This document shows, piece by piece, positions 9,623 to 18,081 of a DNA stretch of 64,000 nucleotides. The position numbers were made by a program, and so were the translations under genes. The DNA comes from Eubacterium plexicaudatum ASF492 (GTDB lineage: Bacteria > Bacillota > Clostridia > Lachnospirales > Lachnospiraceae): positions 3,057,501 to 3,121,500 of the forward strand of contig NZ_AQFT02000001.1 in NCBI RefSeq assembly GCF_000364225.2. Direction: 5' to 3'. The notes under the pieces were generated by a model that worked only from the letters and a program-made list of their open reading frames with translations, was not told where the DNA came from and did no database searches. The first letter of the stretch is position 1; every line of letters begins with the position of its first letter.

Positions 9623-10203
9623 TGCGGGGTATCTGAAGGGTGGCTTCACTACATATAATCCCATAAGCTCAACTGTTTTGGCTCCAGTGCGCTTTGATAA
9701 AGCTTCTTATACTCTTTTTCTTGCCCTTGTTCTCTTACATATTTTGATATCACCGCTTCATTTCCATGTTCCCCTACTGTGGCAACATAATATCCGTCTG
9801 TCCAAAATTCCCCTCCCCATAATTTTTTCTTCACCTGGGGACATTTGGCAAATACTTCTTTGGCTATTATGCTTTTCACTCTTTGTATTATTTTTTGTGG
9901 GCTGTATGTTGGCACGGATTGTATCAGAAAATGTACATGGTCTTTATCTGTTCCTACCTCTATAAACTTTATCTCATACCGCTTTTCTATCTCTTCACAT
10001 GTTTCTCTGATCACCTGGTCTACTTCATCATCTATTACTACTCGCCGATATTTCGCTGGACACACAAAATGATACATAAGCACTGATACATTGTGCGATT
10101 TGTGTATGTACTCACTCACCCCACAATTCCCCTTCCTTTTTCCTTTAGTATATCACAGCCTCTACTATTTGAAAAAGTTTGTTACGCAGCAGAGCTGCGG
10201 GGA
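9623..10203 (-). mobile_element. IS200/IS605-type element A (approximate ends)
   Basis: A tnpA-only element in minus orientation. Both sides carry the palindrome CGCAGCAGAGCTGCG (left one split by IS4 copy A at 8147-8160/9616-9630, right one at 10186-10203), as expected for end hairpins of this family. IS200-type elements leave no target duplication, so the exact ends are not fixed. It interrupts the STAND NTPase gene. Confidence 0.6.
9649..10119 (-). CDS. tnpA: IS200/IS605 family transposase TnpA
   Basis: 156-residue HUH single-strand transposase. The HUH pair is in DKDHVHFLIQ, and the nucleophilic tyrosine lies in the DGYYVATVG segment. It has a YRRVVIDDEV N-terminal region and a longer C-terminal tail (EPKQLSLWDY) than the IS200-B type in this window, so it is a distinct element. 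Start GTG at 10119 with GGAAGGGG upstream. Intact. Confidence 0.85.
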   Translation of the reverse strand: MSEYIHKSHNVSVLMYHFVCPAKYRRVVIDDEVDQVIRETCEEIEKRYEIKFIEVGTDKDHVHFLIQSVPTYSPQKIIQRVKSIIAKEVFAKCPQVKKKLWGGEFWTDGYYVATVGEHGNEAVISKYVREQGQEKEYKKLYQSALEPKQLSLWDYM

Positions 10204-10404
10204 ATTAGACCCTGAGAGATTAAATGATGTAAACTATCTCGCCAAATACGGTTTTATCCATGATGACAGAGAAAACCGGAAAATCAGTCTGCACCCACTG
10301 ATAAGGGAAATTGTTGCACTGGAAACTTTACCGTCCGTATCAAACTGCCATACACTGCTTGACAGTCTGCATTGCATCTGCCTTGTGCATGGACTGGAAA
10401 TCAC
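10204..10404 (+). pseudogene. STAND NTPase, middle fragment
   Basis: In-frame segment LDPERLNDVNYLAKYGFIH ... ISLHPLIREIVALET ... LVHGLEI. This is the winged-helix region that follows the NB-ARC domain in such STAND proteins (HPLIREI is characteristic). It has no start of its own and is cut by IS200-type element A on the left and IS200-type element B1 on the right. Confidence 0.6.
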
Positions 10405-10570
10405 AGCCATACGGCTTGACCACCGGCTCTGCCGGTGGTTTGGATGAACCCCTCCGGGGCATTTTTCGGTACCGCCTATAGGCGGTGTCTAAGCAACCCC
10501 TTTTTCGGTGCTGCCTATAGGCAGTATTTCACTAACCTCTGGTACTTGGCTGCCTCTTAAAAGAGGCTCT

Positions 10571-10981
10571 TTATCCTTCTATTCTACTGCATTCCTCCTG
10601 CTCTTCGATGTACTTTTTGATTGTCTCTTCGTTCACTTGCCCAATCGTCTCGGCATAATATCCTCTTGCCCAAAAATGTCTGCCATACTTGTCCCTGTAT
10701 TCTGGGTGTCGGTCAAATATCATCAGGGCACTCTTTCCTTTCAATTTTGACATCACTTCCGAGATACTCATCTTGGGCGGAATCGAAACATACAGATGTA
10801 CATGGTTTGGACATACTCCGCCTTTTATCAATTTTACTCCTGTGATTTTACATACTGTGGACAATATCTCGCCAACCTCTTTCCCAATCTTCCCATACAT
10901 TACTTTCCGGCGATATTTCGGAATAAAAACAATATGATACGTGCAATTATACTTGGTATGTGCTAAAATCTGATTATCCAT
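10571..10981 (-). CDS. tnpA: IS200/IS605 family transposase TnpA (B1)
   Basis: 136 residues, the usual IS200 TnpA length. It has the N-terminal YHIVFIPKYRRKV, the HUH in VCPNHVHLYVS, and the tyrosine of the ARGYYAETIG segment with the helix QVNEETIKKYI. RBS AGGAGGT just upstream of ATG 10981. Intact. It differs from the copy at 13779-14189 by one residue near the C-terminus. Confidence 0.92.
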   Translation of the reverse strand: MDNQILAHTKYNCTYHIVFIPKYRRKVMYGKIGKEVGEILSTVCKITGVKLIKGGVCPNHVHLYVSIPPKMSISEVMSKLKGKSALMIFDRHPEYRDKYGRHFWARGYYAETIGQVNEETIKKYIEEQEECSRIEG

Positions 10982-11101
10982 TATGGATACCTCCTGCTAT
11001 TGTTGATTAGGTTGCCTAGACCCAAATCTATGATAACATGGAGGTTTTATTTTTGGTACTTTAGGGATCGCTACTGCTCACTCTATTCTCCCCAGCTCTG
11101 C

Positions 11102-12556
11102 TCTTAACTTGACCCACAAGTTTATATGGATATCCTCTTGTTTCTATGCTATACTAAAGAAAAAGAGGTGATCCATATGACGGCAGAATATACGAATTGG
11201 GAAACGGAATTTGTAGATGTAAAATTTGTTGATCAGCGTTTGAAATCACGTTTTTTTAAAATTATGGATGCATTTGCTGCAGCGCCAGATAAATCCACCT
11301 GGGCGGCAGCCGGATCCAGAAGTTCTGCAAAAGCAGCGTATCGCTTCTTTAGTAATAAGGATGTATCCAGGGATGAACTGTTGGATAGTGTATCTAGGGC
11401 AACTGTAGAAAAAATGAAACATGCGGATGCAGATTGGATACTTGCCATTCAGGATACCACATCTGTTGGATTTGGAAACCGGAAAGCAATCAAAGGAATG
11501 GGATACCATTGCAGTACGGAACAGAGGGGAATGCTTGTACATTCTTGTATAGCGGCCACAGACCAGGGAATTCCCCTGGGCCTTCTTTATCAGGAAATAC
11601 ATACGAGGGATGTACGCAGGGATGACTCTGGAACAAAAGATGAAAAACGTTCCAGGCCAATAGAAGAAAAAGAGAGCTACCGATGGATTCATACAATGAA
11701 CGAAATTCATCAGAGGGTTGCAGAAGATATTCCGGTATTGACAGTATGTGACCGTGAAGGAGATTTTTATGAATTTTTTTCGAACGCTGCAGATTTGGGT
11801 GAAAATTTTCTGATTCGGCTAGTGCAAAACCGCATGGTGGATGACGGAAAAAAGATTTTTCATGAACTCCACCAGTCTCCTGTGGCTGGAAGTATGGTTG
11901 TCAGGATGGGCAGGAATCCCAAAGAACACATTCCAGCCAGAAATGTAAAAATGGATTATCATTATAAAGAGGTTGTGGTTCACTGTCCAAAAAGGAGAAC
12001 AGAAAAACATATACGAGAAAAACTTGTACTAACAGCAATTTATGTACATGAATCCGGAAAAAAAGGAACCGAATGGTTTCTGCTAACAACGGTAAGAGTA
12101 AAAAACGAAAAAGATATAGAAAAGCTGATACAATGTTATGCACACAGATGGAAAATAGAACGTTTTCATTTCATCTTAAAAAGTGGATGCAAAATAGAGA
12201 AAAATCAGGCGAGGGAATATGAGAGATTAAAATTTTTAACATTACTATATTCGGTTATCGCACTGCAGATACTAAATTTGACTTATTTAGGAAAAATATG
12301 TCCGGAAATCTCGAGTGAAATTGTGTTTGATAAAGAAGAATGGAAAATATTATACTGCTGTGCAAGAAAAACAAAAGAAATTCCTGAAACATATACACTG
12401 AAAGAGGCGATTTATGATTTAGGGATTCTGAGTGGAATAAAAGGTGCTCCGAGCGATGGTATGCCCGGAGCACGTTCTATTTGTCAGGGCTTAGAGGTTC
12501 TTTGCTCATTACTTGCTTATCGAAAATATATGTTATAATTGTGGGTCAAGTTAAGA
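11102..12556 (+). mobile_element. IS4-family element, copy B, nested in IS200-B1
   Basis: 1455 bp with the same inverted ends as copy A, flanked by 7-bp direct repeats GCTCTGC (11095-11101 and 12557-12563). The target is the hairpin at the end of IS200-B1; the intact hairpin can be seen at 14298-14314 in IS200-B2. Its duplication is the exact reverse complement of that of copy A. Confidence 0.92.
11177..12538 (+). CDS. IS4-family (Tn5-like) transposase, copy B
   Basis: 453 residues, almost identical to the transposase at 8236-9597 (a Ser/Pro difference near residue 410). DDE residues are in IQDTTSVGF and CDREGDFYEFF, and the YREK motif is in CYAHRWKIERFHF. RBS AAAGAGGTGAT precedes ATG 11177. 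Intact, so either copy could supply transposase. Confidence 0.9.
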   Translation: MTAEYTNWETEFVDVKFVDQRLKSRFFKIMDAFAAAPDKSTWAAAGSRSSAKAAYRFFSNKDVSRDELLDSVSRATVEKMKHADADWILAIQDTTSVGFGNRKAIKGMGYHCSTEQRGMLVHSCIAATDQGIPLGLLYQEIHTRDVRRDDSGTKDEKRSRPIEEKESYRWIHTMNEIHQRVAEDIPVLTVCDREGDFYEFFSNAADLGENFLIRLVQNRMVDDGKKIFHELHQSPVAGSMVVRMGRNPKEHIPARNVKMDYHYKEVVVHCPKRRTEKHIREKLVLTAIYVHESGKKGTEWFLLTTVRVKNEKDIEKLIQCYAHRWKIERFHFILKSGCKIEKNQAREYERLKFLTLLYSVIALQILNLTYLGKICPEISSEIVFDKEEWKILYCCARKTKEIPETYTLKEAIYDLGILSGIKGAPSDGMPGARSICQGLEVLCSLLAYRKYML

Positions 12557-12588
12557 GCTCTGCTGGGGGCTTAATGGACGTTCAGTTA

Positions 12589-13451
12589 AAAGAACGCAGA
12601 ATGTAATTGATTCACTTATTAGCATTACAGAAAATATAATGATAGATATACCGGAAGATTATCTGCTGTTCCTTCAGGATATGTTCCCATATCTTGAAAA
12701 ATATCTTGTAACAGACTATCTTCCAAAACTTGTAGAACGGATAGAATATGTAATGAAGCCGGATGCAAATGCTGGTCAGGATAATCCATACCATCAACTG
12801 AATGCGCATTCCTGTTGCGACAGGGCATTGCTTCTTGATTATAAAGCAGAACTGTTTCTTATCAAAAACGATTATAAAAATGCCTTGAAGAAACGGTTAA
12901 AAGCTGTCAGCGTCTTAGAACCATATCATACGGAAGATGCTGACCAGCGGACAGCAAATCTACTTTCAAACCTATACAACAATCTTTCCAATACATACCT
13001 GCTGATAAAAAAGCCAAAAGAAGCTGCCAAAATGCTCCATACTGCTTTAACCATCCGTCAGGAATATGCACACCTTGGACTGGCAGAATCACATGATATG
13101 CTGCAACAGTTGATGAACCTTACTAATATGTTGATTCTCTCCAAAAATGCAGAGATGGCAAAACAGGTTCTTTCTGCCTATGAAAGTCTTGTTTTAGAAC
13201 ATGAGGGAACACAAACTTTAGATAACGGAATCTGCCAGATGATGTATGGCGCGATTGCGCTTTCTGAGGGCAATGCTAAAGAAGCCGAACTTCATCTTTT
13301 ATCTGCGGAGAATATTATTTTGGAAGTCATGGGAACCGATAACGATTATGCTAAAACTGTTTACTTGTATCTGAATAACCTGTATAGCCGCTGGCAGGAA
13401 CCTGAACAGGCTTTGGCATATAAAAATAAATATCTTAAGTGTTCCAAGTAA
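12589..13451 (+). pseudogene. STAND NTPase, C-terminal TPR part
   Basis: The frame is open from the IS200-B1 end (KRTQNVIDSLISITENI...) to the stop at 13451. It forms antiparallel helix pairs typical of tetratricopeptide repeats, for example ALLLDYKAELFLIKNDYKNA, then LYNNLSNTYLLIKKPKEAA and LYLNNLYSRWQEPEQALAY. It is the sensor end of the STAND NTPase begun at 7229. No start codon with a ribosome site is present at the beginning, so it is unlikely to be translated alone, although an ATG at 12639 exists. About 153 bases of spacer follow before IS200-B2. Confidence 0.65.
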
Positions 13452-13605
13452 AATTGATGCCAAATTTTATGACTATGAAAGTTAGCGAAAGTTAAAAGAA
13501 CTATAACATCTCCAAAATTACAGAAAGCAATGTCAAAAACCGCATGAAATATCAGGCTTTGACATTGCTCTTATCGTTGTAGATTGCAAATTTATTATTT
13601 CGCGA

Positions 13606-14334
13606 AAATCACAGCCATACGGCTTGACCACCGGCTCTGCCGGTGGTTTGGATGAACCCCTCCGGGGCATTTTTCGGTACCGCCTATAGGCGGTGTCTAA
13701 GCAACCCCTTTTTCGGTGCTGCCTATAGGCAGTATTTCACTAACCTCTGGTACTTGGCTGCCTCTTAAAAGAGGCTCTTTATCCTTCCATTCTACTGCAT
13801 TCCTCCTGCTCTTCGATGTACTTTTTGATTGTCTCTTCGTTCACTTGCCCAATCGTCTCGGCATAATATCCTCTTGCCCAAAAATGTCTGCCATACTTGT
13901 CCCTGTATTCTGGGTGTCGGTCAAATATCATCAGGGCACTCTTTCCTTTCAATTTTGACATCACTTCCGAGATACTCATCTTGGGCGGAATCGAAACATA
14001 CAGATGTACATGGTTTGGACATACTCCGCCTTTTATCAATTTTACTCCTGTGATTTTACATACTGTGGACAATATCTCGCCAACCTCTTTCCCAATCTTC
14101 CCATACATTACTTTCCGGCGATATTTCGGAATAAAAACAATATGATACGTGCAATTATACTTGGTATGTGCTAAAATCTGATTATCCATTATGGATACCT
14201 CCTGCTATTGTTGATTAGGTTGCCTAGACCCAAATCTATGATAACATGGAGGTTTTATTTTTGGTACTTTAGGGATCGCTACTGCTCACTCTATTCTCCC
14301 CAGCTCTGCTGGGGGCTTAATGGACGTTCAGTTA
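13606..14334 (-). mobile_element. IS200/IS605-type element B2
   Basis: 729 bp, the uninterrupted version of B1. The tnpC-like features are absent; only tnpA is present. The 3' side of tnpA has two hairpins (CCACCGGC-TCT-GCCGGTGG at about 13630-13648 and CCGCCTATAGGCGG at 13680-13693), and the 5' side ends in CCCCAGCTCTGCTGGGG (14298-14314). It lies between the STAND TPR part and the AlbA-type gene. Confidence 0.8.
13779..14189 (-). CDS. tnpA: IS200/IS605 family transposase TnpA (B2)
   Basis: 136 residues, same as B1 apart from one residue at the C-terminus. HUH at NHVHLYVS and the tyrosine in RGYYAETIG are present. AGGAGGT upstream of the ATG at 14189. Intact. Confidence 0.92.
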   Translation of the reverse strand: MDNQILAHTKYNCTYHIVFIPKYRRKVMYGKIGKEVGEILSTVCKITGVKLIKGGVCPNHVHLYVSIPPKMSISEVMSKLKGKSALMIFDRHPEYRDKYGRHFWARGYYAETIGQVNEETIKKYIEEQEECSRMEG

Positions 14335-14341
14335 GCGAAAG

Positions 14342-15739
14342 TTAAATAGAGTAAAATTTTTGATTCTTGCTTCGCGGCTTATCCGGCATTGTCATTGCAA
14401 TTTTCCCTTCATCCAATAATGGATTCAGGTAATCACTTCTGAATGTGGTTCTGTGTTTTATACCAAGAAACTTCATCATTTCATCTCTGTCTCTCGGTTC
14501 TTTGCAATATTCAAGCAGCGCATTGAGCCTTTCTTCCTTTTGAGCGGTTTTTTGAGCGGTCGTTTCTTCTTTTTGAGCGGTTTTTTGAGCGGTACCGCTC
14601 AATTTTTGAGTACCATGCCGATAAAACACAACAACAAAACCATCATCTGGTGTTTGAAATTCCACCCTGCATCCCGCTTTCTCACAAGCATCCTTAATGC
14701 GCTTTAATCCTGTTGCAAAGCTTTCCATATCTTTAGAATAATATAATGTACGGGCAATTAGAGGATTTCTACGAATTGGTCGTTGATTTCCCACCACATA
14801 ACTTTCCGGTGTTTTATTTGCGGGAAAAGCACCCGGATTATAGATTTCAATTCTATTTTTGAAAATAGTAATTTCATTACTCTGTCCACTATCGAACATT
14901 CTATGCCCAAAAGAATTTGTAATCGCCTCCCTGATTGCATCCAATGGAATTTCCGGTATTTCTTTTCTCGTCAAATTTCCAAACTCGACACGCCAATCCA
15001 TAGCATCAATAATATACTGTTCCGCTTTTTTCTTTAATTCCATAACAGAACCGCTGTACCTTCGTATGTCGGTAAATGTCAATCGCTCATCAGATGCAAA
15101 TTTCGCAATCTGCAATTCATTGACAATACCACAATCACAAAAAAGAGCAGCCCCTGCATTTAAAAGATAGTTTCCCTCTGTCAGCTCCAATTTATCCAAT
15201 ACAGTTTTTACATCGATGTCCTCAAAATCAATTCGTCCAGCTTCTTTTGCTTTCCTCAGATACTCCGCAAAAGCATCTTCATTTACATCATCAATTGTAT
15301 ACTTAGATACTCTCTTCTCCCATGAATAGTCAATATTATCACGCTGACGTATCATAGAATCATAAGTATCCTGATCCATAACAAGATCTTCGTCCGCTAC
15401 TCTTATTCTTGGAACATTATATGCAAGATATGGACATCTGCTTCCTTCAAAGCGCACCAATATTGTCTGTCTATCACCAAATTGCTGGATTGTTATCTCC
15501 GGATAAATGGCAGGTTTAATATGATTTCCAATTGCCTGACTTACTTTCCGTAAGGATTCATCACTAATTTCCTGCCCAATTACCGTTCCATCATTTTTCA
15601 CACCAAAATACAGCTCGCCGCTCTGGTGTTTGTTCAGAATAGCAGCAATAGAAAACATAGCTTCCTTTAGCTCACCGATACTCTTTTTATATTCAATTTG
15701 CTCTGTCTCAGAACCAATATTTACTAATGCCACTATCAT
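14342..15739 (-). CDS. AlbA_2/Schlafen-type ATP-binding protein
   Basis: About 465 residues. N-terminal AlbA_2 (Schlafen-like) domain: EQIEYKKSIGELKEAM, NKHQSGELYFGVKNDGTVIG, and PYLAYNVPRIRVADEDLVM. The middle part has the HATPase_C4-type signature EIPLDAIREAITNSFGHR and the IEIYNPG segment, as in proteins often mislabelled RecG-related. The C-terminus is a winged-helix (NALLEYCKEPRDRDEMMKFL). Before it is a direct peptide repeat, TAQKTAQKEE twice. Start ATG 15739 was chosen because the AlbA domain begins just after it and AAAGGG precedes it; an upstream in-frame ATG exists at 15817. Such proteins are putative regulators or nucleic-acid-binding ATPases, sometimes linked to phage defence. Confidence 0.75.
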   Translation of the reverse strand: MIVALVNIGSETEQIEYKKSIGELKEAMFSIAAILNKHQSGELYFGVKNDGTVIGQEISDESLRKVSQAIGNHIKPAIYPEITIQQFGDRQTILVRFEGSRCPYLAYNVPRIRVADEDLVMDQDTYDSMIRQRDNIDYSWEKRVSKYTIDDVNEDAFAEYLRKAKEAGRIDFEDIDVKTVLDKLELTEGNYLLNAGAALFCDCGIVNELQIAKFASDERLTFTDIRRYSGSVMELKKKAEQYIIDAMDWRVEFGNLTRKEIPEIPLDAIREAITNSFGHRMFDSGQSNEITIFKNRIEIYNPGAFPANKTPESYVVGNQRPIRRNPLIARTLYYSKDMESFATGLKRIKDACEKAGCRVEFQTPDDGFVVVFYRHGTQKLSGTAQKTAQKEETTAQKTAQKEERLNALLEYCKEPRDRDEMMKFLGIKHRTTFRSDYLNPLLDEGKIAMTMPDKPRSKNQKFYSI

Positions 15740-15841
15740 CACCCTTTGTCCATTGATATTTGATATTGTACCTAATTTATCTGCGAATATCAATGGAATT
15801 CTGCTTCTTAACATCAATATTCTTCTCGCAAAACAGTCATT

Positions 15842-16165
15842 TTAAATCATTCTGTATTTTTTACATTCTGATACACCACCCAAGTGCCCAAAAAATCTAT
15901 TGATTTTAGTTGGTACTAAATCACAAATCACCATATCATTTCTTTCGTGCCATGTATATCCGTTTTCTTTTCGCCATTGTTTTACATCGCTTGGAGTCCA
16001 TCTACTTTTTCCTTCATACTTTTCCCGACTCCATATCTCTGCACATTTTATATCACACTTCCGAAAGTTTTCTCTTCTAATTTCGTTCATATTTTCTATA
16101 CTAACTGTTACTTTTGCGCATACACTAAAATCAGGTATCCCCGCCTTATACAATATACCCTCCAA
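15842..16165 (-). pseudogene. HNH-type nuclease toxin domain, N-terminally truncated
   Basis: The frame ends in a module of polymorphic-toxin HNH nucleases: RWTPSDVKQWRKENGYTWHE, then VICDLVPTKINRFFGHLGG. The His of TWHE, the Asn of KIN and the final His (FGHLGG) fit the family. Such domains form the C-terminus of large secreted toxins, but here only about 107 residues remain and no start with a ribosome site is visible; the frame runs without ATG into the end of the IS at 16182. Read as the toxin tip of a gene cut off by IS insertion or rearrangement. Confidence 0.55.
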
Positions 16166-16309
16166 TTCAAATATAGAGCGGTCTCGGAAACTCTTTAAGC
16201 CCGAATTTCCGCTCTTTTTTCATGTTCTTCTTTTTTGCTTTCCTCCATATCCCGGAAAACATTTTTGTTAAATTTTCAAAAAAGTATTGACATATAAGTC
16301 AAAATGTGC

Positions 16310-16350
16310 GGCGCGTTTGGTGACCATATACGCCAGTCACCAAACGCGCC
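16310..16350. promoter_or_regulatory. 15-bp perfect hairpin upstream of the transposase
   Basis: GGCGCGTTTGGTGAC and its exact complement are separated by an 11-base loop, about 70 bases before the transposase start. Strong hairpins in this position of insertion sequences usually limit read-through transcription or translation from outside. There is no T-run, so it is not a simple terminator. Confidence 0.5.
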
Positions 16351-16417
16351 CCTTGTAGTTAAGAAGCGTCTGTGCCACACGCACAGCATTAAACTAAACT
16401 ACTAGGAGGTGCACTTT

Positions 16418-17890
16418 ATGATCAAGTACTGGCAGCCCATGCAAGATTACAAGTACTTTCTCAACGAATCCAAAGTCCATTTCGATTCCTCTGAAAGAGT
16501 CCGGCTCCATACGGGGCTTTGGAAGCCATGGCAGAAACTCCGCCTTTTCGATACCGATAAGGCTATGGAGTTCCTTCTGCCCTTTTACTCCAACACTGGC
16601 AGGCCCGCTAAGAACCAGCCACAAATCTTTTGGTCTTTTATCCTTTTCTTTCTTCTATTTTCAGAAGGTTTGGCCAAGCTATCCCTTACCCTTTGGGTCG
16701 ACAGGCTCAAACATGACCGCCTCCTTGCCGCTCTCATCGGCTGCACTACGGATTCCCTGCCGCCCCTCGGTTCTTATTTTGACTTCATGGACAGGCTCTG
16801 GGCTGCACCGCCAACGGACTTATATGCGCGGGACAAACTGCTTCCGGCTTCCTGGAACACCAAAAAGCCGGATAAGCCCAAAGGCAAAAAACACAAAGCA
16901 CAGGAGGCAAAGCCCAAAATCACAGAATCTATCGAAAAACGGCTCATGAGCGGGAAGGATATCCCTTTTAACTTTGAAGGGCGGCTGCAGCGCTTCTTCT
17001 ATCACGTGGCTGTCCTGCCTTCCATGGAATCCGGCCTCATACCAAGGGAACACCTTACGGTTTCCGGAGACGGCACCGCCGTGCATACCCATGCCTGCCC
17101 ACGCGGGCGCCACAGGGTTGGCGCACCGGAAAACCTGCGGCATTTCCCCGACCCCGATGCTTCCTGGGGCTGGGACAGCGACCTGGAAAAATATTACTTC
17201 GGCTACACTTTGTTCCAATTATCCTGCTATAACAGTGAACTCAGGACAGATCTCCCCCTGCTTCTGCGTTTTATCAGTGCAAAGCGTCATGATTCGGTCA
17301 ATTTCCTTGTCGCTTTCCATGAACTGGAAAAACATATGCCGGCTGTTTCCACCTCGAATATGTGCCTGGATTCTGCAATGGACAATTACCCCACCTACCG
17401 GATCCTTAAAAACAGGGGAATACGGGCCTTCATCGACCTGAACGACAAATGCGGCCGGCCAAAAACAATTCCTGATACCATCACCATTGACAAAGATGGA
17501 ACGCCCTTATGTCAGGAAAAACTGCGCATGAAGCCTAACGGTTATGACAGATCCAGCGGTTACCTCATGTGGCGCTGCCCCTATGGGAAAGATCACTGTT
17601 CCAAATGTAAAAACTCCTGCACCGATTCCAAATATGGGAGAGTCGTCAAGACCCGGCCCGAATGGGATATCCGGCTTTACACCGACGTCCCCCGCGGCAC
17701 AGATGCTTATAAGAAGATTTATAATCAACGCACCGCCACGGAACGTATCAACAACCGCATCCTCAATGATTACGGACTGCACCGTATGTTCATACACACA
17801 AAGGAGCATTATTCTTTCATGACAACCATGATTGGAATCTGCATCCATCTGGATGCCCGCTATAAACAGCAGATGCAGGCAGTGGCATAA
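16418..17890 (+). CDS. DDE transposase (IS1182/ISNCY-like)
   Basis: 490 residues. The central part carries LTVSGDGTAVHTHA with the first Asp, the CLDSAMDNYPTY segment with further Asp residues, a Cys cluster CPYGKDHCSKCKNSC, and the RTATERINNRI segment that would supply the Glu. This order fits DDE_Tnp_1-type enzymes related to IS1182, but the family is not certain. Start at 16418 with TAGGAGGTGCACTTT upstream. Base composition is richer in GC than the neighbours, consistent with recent arrival. Intact. Confidence 0.75.
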   Translation: MIKYWQPMQDYKYFLNESKVHFDSSERVRLHTGLWKPWQKLRLFDTDKAMEFLLPFYSNTGRPAKNQPQIFWSFILFFLLFSEGLAKLSLTLWVDRLKHDRLLAALIGCTTDSLPPLGSYFDFMDRLWAAPPTDLYARDKLLPASWNTKKPDKPKGKKHKAQEAKPKITESIEKRLMSGKDIPFNFEGRLQRFFYHVAVLPSMESGLIPREHLTVSGDGTAVHTHACPRGRHRVGAPENLRHFPDPDASWGWDSDLEKYYFGYTLFQLSCYNSELRTDLPLLLRFISAKRHDSVNFLVAFHELEKHMPAVSTSNMCLDSAMDNYPTYRILKNRGIRAFIDLNDKCGRPKTIPDTITIDKDGTPLCQEKLRMKPNGYDRSSGYLMWRCPYGKDHCSKCKNSCTDSKYGRVVKTRPEWDIRLYTDVPRGTDAYKKIYNQRTATERINNRILNDYGLHRMFIHTKEHYSFMTTMIGICIHLDARYKQQMQAVA

Positions 17891-18081
17891 ACCAAGTTTC
17901 CTGCTTCCGGATTCTTTCAGGCCTGTTTTTCGACAGGTTTTAAAGTCATGCACATTTTTATTCTTTATGCTCTCTGGACTGCTCAAGCCCCATAATCATC
18001 CATCCCTTATCCCTCTCATTTCTGAAAATCAACCTTTTCCTGCTTATTCTCTATTGAGTTTCCGAGAGTGCTCTGTTTCTA

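Larger units (their letters stand above)
10398..12588 (-). mobile_element. IS200/IS605-type element B1, with nested IS4 copy B
   Basis: Comparison with the second copy (13606-14334) fixes the ends: both begin AAATCACAGCCATACGG and both end GACGTTCAGTTA. In this copy IS4 copy B (11102-12556) is inserted in the terminal hairpin CCCCAGC-TCT-GCTGGGG, so the element proper is 10398-11101 plus 12564-12588. The flanks are STAND NTPase coding sequence on both sides. Confidence 0.8.
16182..18067 (+). mobile_element. DDE insertion sequence (IS1182/ISNCY-like), 1886 bp
   Basis: Bounded by perfect inverted repeats TCTCGGAAACTC (16182-16193) and GAGTTTCCGAGA (18056-18067), enclosing one transposase gene. 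No matching target duplication was seen between TAGAGCGG on the left and GTGCTCTG on the right. The element lies between the HNH fragment and parB. Confidence 0.7.
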
